Positions 46,501 through 57,749 of a stretch of 64,000 nucleotides of DNA are shown here, piece after piece (position 1 is the first letter of the stretch; each line of letters opens with the position of its first letter). The stretch comes from Serripes groenlandicus. Its lineage: Eukaryota > Mollusca > Bivalvia > Cardiida > Cardiidae. The position numbers were made by a program, and so were the translations under genes. Location of the stretch: assembly GCA_031761405.1 (NCBI GenBank), contig JASEVX010000008.1:37020903-37084902 (forward strand), given 5' to 3'. The notes below the pieces were generated by a model. It was not told where the DNA came from. It searched no databases and was given only the letters and a program-made list of their open reading frames with translations.

Positions 46501-49500
46501 TCGACATGCTCCACTACAGTCGTACTTCTAATTTAAATAACTCATTTGGCAATTTCCTTGTTGGGTATTATTTTTGTGAACAGACGCCGATCGGGGAATA
46601 TCTTGTTAAAGCCAAACGATGTCTAAAGGTTTAGTTTTGGGTAGTCACACATGTATTAATGTCCTTTTTCCCACGGCCCGCCTCATTTTTATTCACATAT
46701 TTTGAGAATCTTGCTTTGCCATCGTCCGGGTGTTTATTCACATTAACCTCTTTAAAACATGCTTATAAACTTCGACAGGATTCAGTCTTGAAATGTTATA
46801 TATGAAATATAAATACAATACAACTGATGATCGTTTTGTTATGTTTTACGAAAGTAAATGCAATGCAAGAGTAATGCTCCTTCTTAATAAAAGGTCAATA
46901 ACAAGTTTATCGAAACGAATATGGTAAGAACAATCTCATTAAAATCAGACCGAGACTTCGTTTGCTTGTATATATAGATATGTTAATCTTTGCGTCAGCC
47001 AATCAAAGTGTCGCTTTCCGAAACGTTCGGTATAATACAGATAAGATAACCCATATACATAAACGGCATAGAGAAGCGGTTATTTGCGAGAGTTCCGATT
47101 AAATCGAACCGAGTGTTGGTTGTATCGTGCGATTTCAACGGACAAATCGAAGTACTGAACGTATTGAGTACTAAAAGTACTGAAGGTAGAATTGTGATCG
47201 GTTAAGAGGAGATGCAGAAGTGCATGAAGAAATATTTATCTAAAATAATTCCCCACCATGACAGAAAAGTAATGATGCATCAGGACAGAATGGAATATTT
47301 CCAAGATCATAAATTCTTGTTGGTCTTGTGAAAGTTAATTGACCCCAACTCCGAATATATCATTCGGTCCACATACAACATTTTTGATTATCATATTATC
47401 CAATAGTTCTACGGAAATCCCGAGTTTATTTGAAGCTAAACATTCAATTTCCCCCTTTTTAGATTCCACCTGGTTTCTACGACATTCAACCAATCAATAA
47501 GACTTAAAACATGTAGAGGGTCACTGAATGAACAGTTATACTAAATTATTTTGAAATCAGACAAGCACTTTCATAAGAATGTAGTTTAAAAGTGTTATCA
47601 TTGTGTCCCTTTTCGTATACCGCCTGATTGCCATGTCAACCAATCATTATGAATATAGTTGTAAAGAGTTATACAATGATACTATTATACCACATTATAT
47701 TGGTATCAGACAAGCTAATTAAGAGAAGAATATTATGCTAAATTATCTTGAAATCAGACAAGCACTTTGATAAGAATGTAGTTTTAAAATTGTATAATTT
47801 TGCTCCTTTTCTTATACCGCCTGATTGCCGTGTTTAACAACCAATCATAATGATTATAGTTGTAGAGTTATCCAATGATACTATTATACCACATTATATT
47901 GGTATCAGACAAGCTAATTCAGAGGAGAATATTTTTAAAAATTGGGCAAATTTCATCCTTTCTGATGCCGCAGCAAGTTATCCGTAGAAAATAAATATAC
48001 CGCGCAAATTCTTCATTTGCCACAATATTTCCAAAAGTCATCTGCAGCAGAGGCGTCACAAATGGTCTGGATGTAGGTAAGGGTTGATATCTCAGATGTA
48101 TTTGTTTGAATATTTCAGAATAGCATAGAAGACATTGTGGCAAAAGGAGGTATTGCTCTTTATGTCTCCTTTTGCCATAATGTTTTCAAAAGTTGTCTGC
48201 AGCAAATATATCTGCAAGTGGAAAAAAATAAAATATCAAGAACACAAATACATTGTCAGAAGGAATATTACTATTTCTGTCACTAGAGGGAACAAAGGAT
48301 TACCATTTACAAACTGTAATTTCTTCAGACTGTCGTAAAAAAGTTATTTGAAATCGTGACGAAAAAGTGTGAGGACAGATAGACGGACAGACAAACAGAC
48401 GCCGGACAAAAAATAATTTAATTCCTAAGTGCCTTCCATGCTACGCAGGTGACACAAAAATGGTGTTTTGAGTCATTTACATCACATTGCTTCTAAATTT
48501 CACTTGTAACTATGGTAGCCTTGCTATCGCAATTCTATCAAAATGGTTACTATTCAACAAGAGCACTCGGTCAAAATCGCTTCTTTTCTCGTTTATGTAT
48601 ATGTGTTCTATTGATACGAAACTATTTTATAGGCGACAGTTTGATTGACTGAAGGTCAATCTGAGACGACCTGTCTCTGTAGGAGCGAATGATTCTACAG
48701 GGCAGGTCTCGTTTTAAGAGAATTGGGGTTACCGTACATTACAAACATATTATCTAGTCTTATTTTTCGTTATTATCAGGGTGATATGGCATTGAAGATG
48801 AAGGTAGGACTCGTATACAAGGACATTTGTTCTATATTTGGGCCAAATATATGCCACAAACCTGACTTATGTGGTTTTCTGAAGACGGTGTCCAAAAAGT
48901 GTCCGACATTAGTGAAGGCACAGGGCAATAATTGCACCTGTCCGATCAAAAAGGTGAGGAGCAAACTCAAAACAGGTATTCAAAATGCACTTCACATTTC
49001 TTGACATATCAGCGTTTAGTTAAAGTACTCATGCATTACCATTTCTTCATAAGATACATCGCCAAACGTATCATTAAGCTTACGTAGTATATCATTTACG
49101 GTATCCTTCTCTTTCAAATAGACAAGCATCTTCCTAGCTGTACGTCTAAGGGAACGCCTCATCTTCCGCGCATGGTCATTGATTAGACAATTTACTTCAA
49201 ATCTCAATTTCTTGACAGAAACATCAACCTTCGGTGGTGGATCATCACCTGAAAAACCTGGCATCTTAGGAATATATGGAGAAAGTGTATGGACATAACT
49301 GTGCTCTTATGCAGAAAATGTTAAAGCATCTGCCAAGGTCTTCAGTCTGCTAGGTCAACGGTTCAAGTCGAAATTTCCTCCGTAAAATAGGTATCATCTC
49401 CTCCTCTATCGAATCCCCCTTGGCTACCTTACTGTCTGGTGGACTACCCATCAATATACAAACTGATGCAAATAAATGGGAATGAGAAAATACAAACAGA

Positions 49501-50653
49501 TATGTCTCTAGTTTCAAGATGGGTATTCAAATTATGCGGGGTTTTATGTAGCCATGGTACATGTATAAGGTGACACTTATACTGCATTGCTAAAGAGCTA
49601 ATTTGTGTAATGACCTGCTAGCGCATTGGCATTCGAATAAATGGTCCAAGGTTCGAACCTTGGTCAGATCGGGTTTTGTACGACTGTATCAAGTGCGCCC
49701 AACAAGGGACTACATAGGTAAAGCCTCTTTTTTGGTGTTTTACGCCGCTTTCAACAACTTTTCAGTTATATAACGGTACATGTATTTCCTGGGTAAGTTA
49801 CCGGTAATACTAGTCATGTTATCATGACAACAGCCTGTCAGTCGTATTGCTAACCCCACAACCCTGAGCGCGAAGGAGGGCAGCCATAACTACCATTATT
49901 AAAGTATTTGGTATCACCCGCGACCTCCTTCACTCGAGGCGGACGCTCTACCACTGCACCATCGAGAAGGTTTCCAGTGGTATTCGTCCAACTAGCTAGG
50001 AACACGGATATATCCGTGTCAGACTGCAGGCTGATTTTAATCGTCGTATGTTGCCCAGCCACCAAATGTCGGCTTTTGTGTGACGTAGACAAAATAAGCC
50101 TAATCGTGCGGAATTACTGAAATCTAGTATCTACATTAATTGTTATTGCATATTAATGGAATATTTTATATAACTATTGATCCATGGAAAGCGAACAGTG
50201 TTGGCAGGCTAATGTTGGTCTACATTGTTCGTAACATTGATAACAAGTTGTGTGGCAGAAGTAGTTTTATATTTATTAAAGTAACACGTAATACAAGTAA
50301 TATATATATAATTGATTTATATAACACTTTTACATTCACAGTTGTAGTCAATAAGTGTACTTATTAAAGGTACTACCCATTCATACAAATAGCTTATGCC
50401 AATACTATATGTGTATATAACAACAGTTGCCTATATGTCTTTATACTATTCTTTTCCATAAAAGAAATCGTTTCCATTTTTCAGTTTTTTCTAACTGTTA
50501 ATATCAATTCAGAATGTGTACGGAATAAAAGATTGGACAATCGTTCTTCCTATACCGCCTGTGGAGGTGTCAGGCTCGTTTGTTTTCTCATTGAGTATTA
50601 AGGACAAAGTCAAAGAACTCGCCTGTTTCGAATTGAAGTTCTGCATCAAGTAA
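43513..50653 (+). CDS. GM2-activator-like lipid-transfer protein, intact copy B (202 aa)
   Basis: Joined CDS: 43513-43590, 45805-46020, 48780-48953 and 50513-50653. All introns are phase 0 with GT/AG ends. Residues 1-21 are a signal peptide (MMSWFLFAVGFSVFISLNGL). The mature protein shows the GM2-activator layout: WSNC (Cys52), a cluster KDIC/NIC/DLC/KKC/NNCTC (Cys115, 123, 129, 139, 150, 152) and LAC (Cys194), plus an extra Cys200. The first eight fit the four family disulfides. Length is close to the usual ~190. Family members bind glycolipids in lysosomes and present them to hydrolases; some invertebrate members are secreted or immune-related. Substrate is not readable here. Copy A (11958-18139) is its dead twin. 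Confidence 0.9.
43625..43835 (-). mobile_element. tRNA-derived SINE remnant in intron 1
   Basis: Degenerate copy with GTTTACCTCGTTTACAATAA, CAGCAAGTCAGGCATAATG, CAACCCTGAGAGCCAAGGA and GGTATAACCCGACCGGAGAT in the order of the minus-strand SINE at 49729. Confidence 0.55.
43855..44045. mobile_element. piggyBac-like MITE remnant in intron 1
   Basis: Contains ACATTGTGACTCATCATTAA, TTACAACAATGTTTTCAG and AAAAGTCGTCTGCTCCAGAT. The ends are degenerate. Confidence 0.5.
44208..44668. mobile_element. Fold-back element with internal 58 bp repeats, intron 1
   Basis: The outer arms of about 80 bp are near-perfect inverses: ATGTGTGTGAAGTTGGCTCT with GATCGGTCATCGGCCATCGG at the left, ending in CACAGAGCCAACTTCACACA at the right. 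Inside are several 58 bp units (TTCCAGGTCGGCGTTCAAAT, TATAAATTCGAACACCGATG, GCCGAGCTCG), with the leftmost units in the opposite orientation. It is absent from copy A. It is not coding; the 123-codon frame here is a by-product. Confidence 0.8.
44713..44939. mobile_element. GAGCCGT-type MITE, copy 7 (right end lost)
   Basis: Starts ATGAGCCGTTCTACGAGAAA and ends at GTTGGTTTTCTGG, lacking the last ~13 bases of the right terminal repeat. Inside intron 1 of copy B. Confidence 0.8.
45521..45785. mobile_element. GAGCCGT-type MITE, copy 8, abutting GM2A-like exon 2
   Basis: Starts ATTAGCCGTTCCACAAGAAA and ends CCTCTTGGAACGGCTCAT. It ends 19 bp before exon 2 (45805). Same element and place as copy 1 in the A duplicate. 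Confidence 0.9.
45805..46020 (+). CDS. GM2A-like copy B, exon 2
   Basis: Acceptor GTTTATATTTCCAG, donor GTCTTGTCG/GTAAGG. 72 codons, including FKWSNCNNQTKKAVTLTSL, VKPDPVQIGG and SGAINVSQDVGVSGEV, the first beta-sheet part of the lipid-binding cup. Confidence 0.9.
48780..48953 (+). CDS. GM2A-like copy B, exon 3 (cysteine cluster)
   Basis: Acceptor TCGTTATTATCAG, donor AAAAAG/GTGAGG. 58 codons with six cysteines. Confidence 0.9.
49016..49264 (-). pseudogene. Retroelement gag-like fragment, 82 codons, in intron 3
   Basis: On the minus strand an open frame starts MPGFSGDDPPPKVDVSVKKL and continues with LRFEVNCLINDH, MRRSLRRTARKMLVYLKE, VNDILRKLNDTFGDVS and a final MHEYFN. The order FSGDxPPPK ... 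RFEVxCL ... RRSLRxxAxxxLxxL ... VxDILxKLxxxFGxV fits the capsid-like gag region I know from gypsy-type or related gag-like sequences in invertebrates. Only this piece remains, with no protease or polymerase beside it. It lies antisense in intron 3 of the intact gene and is absent from copy A. Confidence 0.55.
49600..49675 (+). repeat. tRNA-like sequence (SINE head)
   Basis: CCAAGGTTCGAACCTTGG forms a perfect T-arm-like stem-loop with a B box, preceded by GACCTGCTAGCGCATTGG as an A-box-like part. The acceptor and D arms do not pair well, so it is not called as a functional tRNA. Confidence 0.5.
49729..49972 (-). mobile_element. tRNA-derived SINE, best copy, minus strand
   Basis: On the minus strand the head reads GATGGTGCAGTGGTAGAGCG, CCGCCTCGAGTGAAGGAGGT and CGCGGGTGATACC, with a clear A box. 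The tail ends GTTGAAAGCGGCGTAAAACA. It is about 245 bp and lies in intron 3 of copy B. Confidence 0.8.
50513..50653 (+). CDS. GM2A-like copy B, exon 4 (C-terminus)
   Basis: Acceptor TTAATATCAATTCAG. 46 codons and TAA at 50651. Encodes VYGIKDWTIVLPIPPVEVSG and ends ELACFELKFCIK. No AATAAA was found in the next 600 bases, so the 3' end of the transcript is unknown. Confidence 0.9.
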   Translation, partial: NVYGIKDWTIVLPIPPVEVSGSFVFSLSIKDKVKELACFELKFCIK

Positions 50654-50714
50654 GTAGTGTCCATTATAAGTTTTTAAATTTCATTTTCATCAGAAATTAT
50701 GAACACTTGGCTCT

Positions 50715-51325
50715 TTCCCAAACAGCAAACCTGATTTAAACAACGTCTTATAGATTGCTCTCTCCAAAATCTTCAGCAAAGCATCAGAGATTCACCTAAG
50801 TCAAAATGTTATCAACACTTTAAATCTCTATTAAGTGTAGTAATGTATCTTTCCATAGATATTCCATATTACAGTAGTCGCATATTGTCAACTTGTAGAT
50901 GTTCTAGTCAGTGTTTAAATGTAGAGAAGGGTAGACACCAACATATTGATTATTGTTTGAGATTTTGTCAAATTTGCCTTGGTAGAAACTGCTATGTTGT
51001 TGAAGATTAATCTAACATTTTGTTAGTATGTTCAGTTTACAATGAGCTTCGGCTTTTATATTTCCATGAAGACTGGACAAATTTATACCCAACTACAAGG
51101 ATGTTTTATGGCATAATCAATGAATGAAGACCCGAATATGTAAATTCGCTTATCAAAAATCAAAAAGTATTTGTCATATACTTATTATTTTTATATTTGA
51201 ATATCTTTAAAATTTCGATATCACTCGAATGAATTTATTAAGTACATGTAAATTATGTATAATGGGCCGGAGGCCTTACGTTACTGAATTAAGTATTTGT
51301 ATTTGTATTTGCATTCATTCGACTT
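50715..51325 (+). mobile_element. LINE 3' end (copy B, orthologous to 18210-18895)
   Basis: Same frames as copy A, with an extra stop in place of E after VVED. The tail has ATGGGCCGGAGGCCTTACG and GTATTTGTATTTGTATTTGC. Confidence 0.7.
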
Positions 51326-51669
51326 TGAAAAAATCTAGTCAAAAGTATGAAAACGATCTATAAATGGTAGCACGATATATAAATAGAATGAAAGTATTGG
51401 GACAAAAGGGGAAATCGCTCATCAGAAGCAACGTATTCTTTTGCAGAAAATGTTTAAAATGTCGTCGTATGTTGTCCAAAATGTGTGTCCATGTGGGAAT
51501 GGCGTTAATGTCCTCACAGATTTATCGTCTTTTAAATCGTCACTGATCACAGATATGAAATTACAAAATACCTCAGGTTTGACCCTTTCCCACATTTCAC
51601 AAAATCTGCAGCAGACTTCTTTTGAAACAAATTAGAAAAACTATTGAATATTTCCAGAAACGAAAAAGT

Positions 51670-51909
51670 AATTTATAGTTAAAAACATAGTGACACACGG
51701 TAAAAATGTAATTGATAGTTAAAAACATAGTGACAAACGGTAAAAATGTAATTGATAGTTAAAGATATAGCGACACACGGTAAAAATGTAATTGATAGTT
51801 AAAGACATAGCGACACACGGTAAAAATGTAATTGATAGTTAAAGACATAGCGACACACGGTAAAAATGTAATTGATAGTTAAAAACATAGTGACAAACGG
51901 TAAAAATGT
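51670..51909 (+). repeat. 40 bp tandem array, 6 units
   Basis: Six units of TGTAATTGATAGTTAAAGAC followed by ATAGCGACACACGGTAAAAA, with A/G and C/T variants. Copy A has one degenerate unit near 19201-19245, so the array grew in copy B. Confidence 0.92.
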
Positions 51910-52098
51910 ACAAGAAGGCAAGGCTAAAAAGCAATTATTTGTGTTTTTCAGGAAATGTAACTGACTGTAGCAGCATCACACACGTTGTATATATAATCTG
52001 TTGTTCAACTGCTGTGTTTCGGGGTCTCGGTGATTCTTCGGTTTGGGACCATTTAAAGTTACATTTATGCTTTTACTCTTACATTTTGGGTAAAAGAT

Positions 52099-52330
52099 CT
52101 ATAACCCATGTACACATATATATACTTGCTGGCGCATTTGAAGCAGACGGCATTTGAAATAATTGCGACAAAAGGTGAAATTGCTGTTTATGAGCGATTT
52201 CTCCTTTTGCCAGAATAGTTTAAACTCTATTCAATGTAATAATACGTTCATATATCAAGATTTCTATAGTTTTGCCCTCATGTTTTCAAAGTCGTCTGCT
52301 ACAGATTAGCTATAAGTTGGAAAGGGTTAA
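52099..52330. mobile_element. piggyBac-like MITE (orthologous to 19853)
   Basis: AAAGGTGAAATTGCTGTTTA and CTCCTTTTGCCAGAATAGTT in the interior; the right end is AAGTTGGAAAGGGTTAA. Confidence 0.6.
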
Positions 52331-52528
52331 GCTCTATGTAAATGAGGACAGTGGATTCACTGGCTCGTCTTAGACATCACCGTTTGTAGATGCATTAAGA
52401 CCCCAAATCGCCAGATTTGATTCATATGTTTGGGACTCGAGTCAGGCCATACTGATTCGTATAGCATAAAAGCGAACAATGAAGGCTCGTGCGAGACTGC
52501 ACATATTCAAATGTATAATAGAAAATAG

Positions 52529-52775
52529 CGAGGGCTTGGCGTGAAACGGTTGTAACTAAAATTGGTATTTTGTTAGCAAGGTTAATCACCTCGCCATAAT
52601 GTCTTTATAAACGTTAAATCTTTTTTTCTTGGTAAACAATGAAAATGTAGGTGCCAATGCTCGTTCTGAGCAATGGCACATAAATTTGCATTGTTTACAA
52701 AGGGGTCAAAATTGCCCCTTAACCAGGGTTTTCAAAATAGGTTTTTAGTTACAACAGTTTCACGCCAAGCCCTCG
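52529..52775. mobile_element. MITE, TIR CGAGGGCTTGGCGTGAAAC, copy 2
   Basis: Starts CGAGGGCTTGGCGTGAAACG and ends CAGTTTCACGCCAAGCCCTCG. The 19 bp ends are perfect inverses and the arms continue about 30 bp. Preceded by ATA and followed by ATA. Confidence 0.9.
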
Positions 52776-53349
52776 ATATACTCTAGATTAGTCCTATTTC
52801 ATCGTATCAATTAAATGTCACAAAATATGTGCATTTCGAATGTGATTCTTTTTATATTTTATATTAATTGTGATGAAACAAAATATTACGCAATGTTTAA
52901 TAGGCTAGCTTATCACTAGTTACCAATAAAAGTATTATGTTCACGTTTGTGTGGTTTTATCAAAATTGGAGGAAATTAATATTTATACCTTTATACTGTT
53001 TATTGTATTCTATTGACGAAGGCGTAATACCGAAAAATGTATAACCAGTCAAAGTATTAAATAAACAACACTTAAGTGTGTGATTATGTTTTATTTATAT
53101 TAATTAAAGACAGATAAAAAACTATTTCGTATACCTTGTGAATTATAAGACAGCACAGAATTCGATAAAACGACATATCACGAAATGTTATGATAAATGT
53201 TATGTTAAAATCTAAAATAAACGCTTGCCTAAATACATTGCAGAAAGTATTCCATTTAGTTTAGTTATCGCGCAACGCGAACATCTGGTGATAAAGTGAA
53301 TCTGCCAATGCACACTCTCACCTTAGCATTTACTGTCCACACATACACG

Positions 53350-53410
53350 ACAAGATAAGACAAGACAACATTTTATTGACATAACAAAAACAGCTTCTAG
53401 GCATGAAACA
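53350..53410 (-). mobile_element. LINE/SINE tail fragment
   Basis: ACAAGATAAGACAAGACAAC then ATTTTATTGACATAAC: a simple-repeat tail like the minus-strand LINE end at 16335. It lies in the B-specific segment that replaces the CGAC-rich insertion of copy A. Confidence 0.45.
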
Positions 53411-53804
53411 AAGACAATTTAACGTATATTTACATGTCATGTCACCTTTCAAGTAATTATTAAGCAACGTGTTTTTGGTGGAAATATTAAACATATATAA
53501 TCAATACCTGAGCGCCGCCATATATTATATATAATGTAAATTTTCATGTCATTACCTCCCTTTATTAAGTTGTGAGAAAACATATCTGAGTGAGGCTGTA
53601 AGAAATCCACCCTGTGGACACTGTCGACCACAATGGATCAAGATCAATCAGCACATCTGCAAAGATGGTCCTTTGACTTACTTTGCCTCAGATCAGTTGG
53701 TACAGATGAACACTCGGGTCTTTTCTACCAGTGTGAGAATGGCGATACGCTTGGTTATCCTGGCTTCATTTGAAAGTGGTCACTGAGTCCAGAGGGCTGA
53801 TTTA

Positions 53805-54035
53805 TCCTTTCACACATACAATAAATATGCAGCAGACGAATTTGAAAACATGTACTAGTAGGCACAAAAATTGAAAATCTCTATAAATGATAGGATTATT
53901 ATTGAAAAAAATTAAAACATTGCGGCAAAATGATTTTTTTTTTTCATTTTGTTGTATTTCTCCTTTTGTCATACTATTTTCAAAAATCGTTTGCTGCAGA
54001 CACGTCATAATCCATCCGCAAGGGGGAAAGGGTTA
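53805..54035. mobile_element. piggyBac-like MITE (orthologous to 22190), with a second tandem copy
   Basis: GCAGCAGACGAATTTGAAAA on the left, AATCGTTTGCTGCAGACACG on the right, ending GGGGGAAAGGGTTAGG. A second unit of the right part (TGTCATACTGTTTTCAAAAG, CAGACACGTCAAAG, GGAAAAGGGTTAGG) follows at 54290-54450. Confidence 0.65.
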
Positions 54036-54661
54036 GGATAAAGAACACGCTCACTTGTATCTAAAGTTGAGTGCTTTGTTCAGACTGGGTGCTTAGGATC
54101 ACTGTAACACAATTGAGGTTGTCTGATCACGATCACAGATATTAGGATGTGTGATCACTATCAAATATTTGAGGTAATGCGATAACTATAACATATTTTC
54201 AGAAATATGATCACTAGCGCAGATGTTATGATATATGACTTATGACTTAAACAGATTCTTAGATATTTTTACGAAAATAAATACAACAACTGAAAACCTA
54301 TAAATGATAAGATTATTATTGAAAGAATTGAAAATATTGTGGCAAAATGTAAATCGCTTATTTTGTTGTATTTGTCCTTTTGTCATACTGTTTTCAAAAG
54401 TCGTTTGCTTCAGACACGTCAAAGTGAGTCCGCAAGTGGAAAAGGGTTAGGATAAAGAACACGCTCATTTTATTCAGACTGGATGCTTAGGATCACTATC
54501 ACACAGGATAGGATGTCTGATCATTATCACAGATATAAGGATGTGGGATCACTATCACATATTTCAGGTAATGCGATAAATATCACATATTATCAGAAAT
54601 GTGATCACTTTCACAAAGTTTATGATATGTGATTACATATTTTATTTTCGATTATGTTTAC

Positions 54662-54840
54662 GAAAATAAATACAACAACTAAAACACGTTTTAAATAAGG
54701 TGTTATATTAACGAAAATAAATACAACAACTAAAAACACGTTTTAAATAAGGTGTTATATTAACGAAAAATCATACAACATAGTACACACGTACTAAAGA
54801 CAACATAGTACACATGTACTAAAGACAACATAGTACACAT
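54662..54840 (+). repeat. Short tandem duplications (~54 bp x2, 26 bp x3)
   Basis: ACGAAAATAAATACAACAAC with GTTTTAAATAAGGTGTTATA occurs twice, then AACATAGTACACACGTACTA with AAGAC occurs about three times. Confidence 0.85.
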
Positions 54841-54917
54841 TGAATAAAAAGAAAAAGGAAATTCGGCCATGGTACTTGAGAATCTACCTTCGGGACCATG
54901 AATATCAGCTTATCAGT

Positions 54918-55020
54918 TCTGGAGAGCCTGATGAGGATATTCCATGTTCGCAACTATCGTTCAAGCACCCGGAATGCCTACAACCACATATAAAAACATA
55001 CAGCAACACGTTTATATCAA
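54918..55020 (+). repeat. ~105 bp dispersed pair with an open frame, copy 1
   Basis: GCCTGATGAGGATATTCCAT with the following CGCAACTATCGTTCAAGCA and CAACCACATATAAAAACATA matches 56244-56335. Both copies keep the same open frame, PDEDIxCSQLSFxHPECLQP followed by HIKTYSN. Unidentified. Confidence 0.6.
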
Positions 55021-56150
55021 AGCGCCAATGACACTGTAGTGGCGATCGTATGGAAAATCCTGCAAAGTAACAAGCAGTATATCGGTGTAGGGCTTGCTAT
55101 TTTCCATAATAGTGCACTCTGCTGCGGGTAAATTTGAGAATGTATCAACCCTGCATCTTTTGACAGTATAATAATGTTAGTTTGTCAGAATGTTGTCTTG
55201 GTGATTTTTAAGTTACGTTCTGAAACTGGTCATGATGTGTTCAAAATTAGGCCATTCCAAATTTAAGAAAAATCTAGTTGGTACTCGATAGACTACCGTT
55301 TTAGCTCATTAGAATGGCTTTTTGTAATCTAAATTGTTCGGGTAATCACATGCTCATCACCAGGTCGCTAGGCCATATTAAGATAAAATATTTCGTACGC
55401 TTTAGAAATGACAAAATTATCAAGAAAGGACAGAAAACAGTATCCATTAGTTTGGTGTTTGTTTCAATTATGTCCGATATTAAACAGGTCTGTTCAATTT
55501 AGTCCCTTCACATTGCATGATTGAGGGTTGTCAGAGACATATTAACACAGTGTACATGTATTTATATGTCTCTGAGGTTGTTAAACTGCTTCGAAAAAAT
55601 TGAGTGCAATAACAAACACAAAACATGCACAAAAAGCACAATTTCACTATTTGCCAAACTGTTCAATTTATAAAAATATAGGCATATATTATAATGCTCG
55701 ATCTCCAAACTAAATTAGGCTACACTTTCAGCATTGATTGCTAATTGACTCTAGAACGTGCAGACGTGTATACATAACGTGTGTACACACGGACATCGTG
55801 TGTCCTTTAAACCTTTGTAAACCAGTCTTATCATCTAGACGCTTTCATATATTTAAACAACTACAAAATAAAGCGTTTATAATATTGAGATTTAAGAACA
55901 CCAGTCTCGCGAGCTATTTATAGAACCTTTTGGAATTTCCAGATTTGAGTATCATCAGAGTTATTTGCAAGGCAGATAGAACGCGCAATGATATTTATTA
56001 TCTGCCCAATCATGACGAAGATAATATTTACATATTTTAACTCTATGTAGATAATGTCTCGATATAAAACTCAAATATTAGTAACAATCCGGTACAAAAG
56101 TAGCACTGACATAAATATTATTAATCGCGTCTCTGCATCAAGTATTTTTC
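55020..56150. other. Gene-free stretch with one degenerate bivalve-type unit
   Basis: At 55185-55310 a degenerate unit of the 145 bp repeat is seen (GTTTGTCAGAATGTTGTCTT, AAATTTAAGAAAAATCTAG). A 61-codon frame at 55738-55923 ends FKQLQNKAFIILRFKNTSLA, faintly LINE-like, but is too weak to call. Confidence 0.45.
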
Positions 56151-56172
56151 GTTGTTGTTGTTTCTGTTAGCA

Positions 56173-56219
56173 TTGTGGCGATTGTCAAACCAATCGCCAC
56201 AATTTGACAATCGCCACAA
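56173..56219. repeat. Hairpin of GCGATTGTCAAA arms
   Basis: TGTGGCGATTGTCAAA is followed after 13 bases by TTTGACAATCGCCACA, a perfect 16 bp stem. Confidence 0.85.
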
Positions 56220-56243
56220 AAACAACGTTAACCCAACTATGCA

Positions 56244-56340
56244 GCCTGATGAGGATATTGCATGTTCGCAACTATCATTCACGCATCCGGAATGCCTCCA
56301 ACCACATATAAAAACATACAGCAACAAGTTTAGAAAATGA
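56244..56340 (+). repeat. ~105 bp dispersed pair with an open frame, copy 2
   Basis: Second copy of the sequence at 54918-55020, with about 12 differences. Most keep the frame open. Confidence 0.6.
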
Positions 56341-56502
56341 CATTGAATTTTGTCCAAATTCCGATGGTCAGTTTTCGTGTTACCTGGCCAAGTCAACGAA
56401 GATAATAAAAGTACACGTTTATGTCTATTTCTTTTCCATTGCCAACATACCACAGCGTGGGGTTTTAAATGCAGTCTTTTAAATAATTGGGTTTATCGGG
56501 AA

Positions 56503-56735
56503 TAGTTTATTTGTATGGTATTCAGTTGACGCCGCTTTCAACAATTTCTCAGTTATATCACGAAGTTTCCTGTGTCAGTTACCAGTACTACTGGTCCATT
56601 TATCATGAGACCAGTGAGTCAGTCGTTATGCTAACCCGACAGCAACCCTGAGCGCCAAGGAGACAAAGTCATTACAACCATTTTAAAATATTGTGTATGA
56701 CCCAGACGGGGATTCACTACAGCACCGAGGAGAGT
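56503..56735 (-). mobile_element. tRNA-derived SINE, minus strand, degenerate
   Basis: GACGCCGCTTTCAACAATTT, ATATCACGAAGTTTCCTGTG, GAGTCAGTCGTTATGCTAAC and CTGAGCGCCAAGGAG match 49729-49972. The head is degenerate. Confidence 0.7.
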
Positions 56736-57008
56736 TATCAAAAATAGAGTCCATATCCTGGTTATTCAATGTCTATCAAGAAATACCGACATGGTGAATA
56801 GTGTCTCCGTTTTTCACACTGTTGTCACTAAATATTGGATAAAGGTTATTTTATTTAAAATAAATTTCCATAATTTATAATAGATGACTATAAAGTATTT
56901 TACTGCAAATTTATTGTACTTGGGAAAGGGTTAAATAATTGAGTTTCACATTAATACAGTCCATACGCTTGTGCATTATGTCATACTATGATTAACACAG
57001 AACACCGG

Positions 57009-57135
57009 CATGGCGAGCATCAACTATTACCGTCCAACACTCCGTCAACATGTACTACGATTAACAAAAAACACCGGCATGGCCATCATCTGTTACATGT
57101 ACTGCCTGACACTCGGTCAACATGTACTGAAAAAG
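57009..57135 (+). repeat. ~62 bp tandem duplication
   Basis: ACACCGGCATGGC and CAACATGTACTxxGATxAACAA occur twice. The 66-codon frame across it is a by-product. Confidence 0.7.
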
Positions 57136-57749
57136 ATGAACAAGTCAATCAGTCGCGACACACGTAAACCGAGCAATTCCTTCTTTCGGCAAACAAAAGA
57201 ATTTAAATAAATACTGCTTTACGGAGGTTTCTTGAAACCTGCTATGAATAATTAGCGAACACTGCAGAGCCAGATGCACGCGCTGGCTGATCTGGATACA
57301 TACTGGTTGCAAAAGTCTTAAGTTTGTTTTGCAGAGCGCCGCTGATTTGATTTTCGTTTAGCCAACTGAACACGCTCTGACCGGTATCATCCTAATTGGT
57401 TCTTAATAAGTTCTTGCAAAATGTAAAGCCTAACTTTTGATAGAAATTGATAAATGAGTTAGGACTTATGAAGACCCATATTCGACTGTGCGTATGCTAA
57501 TCTTGGTCTTCCTTTGCCCTACACAAAAATGTTTCTGAAATTTGCGAACAGCGGGGATGGGGTGGGGTTATAACAAGGTACTAGTTATGAAGGTAAGTGC
57601 ATGAAACATTTTGATATAAAGTTGAATCCATGTATTCTGGAGTAAGCTGTTTTAAAAAAAGCAATGCGATAAAATAGTGCAACAATTTGAAGTATGATTT
57701 TGCCACAACGTTAAAAAGGGTTCGGGGAACAAAAATATACCATGCCTGT

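Larger units (their letters stand above)
41745..54640 (+). repeat. Segmental duplication copy B (~12.9 kb)
   Basis: Collinear with 5660-23152 in the same orientation. It carries the intact gene. Private to B: the fold-back element at 44208-44668, MITE copies 6 and 7, the retroelement gag-like piece at 49016-49264 with the SINEs after it, the 40 bp array at 51670-51909, the MITE at 52529-52775 and a second unit of [piggyBac-like MITE + GATCACT array] at 54290-54640. Confidence 0.85.
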
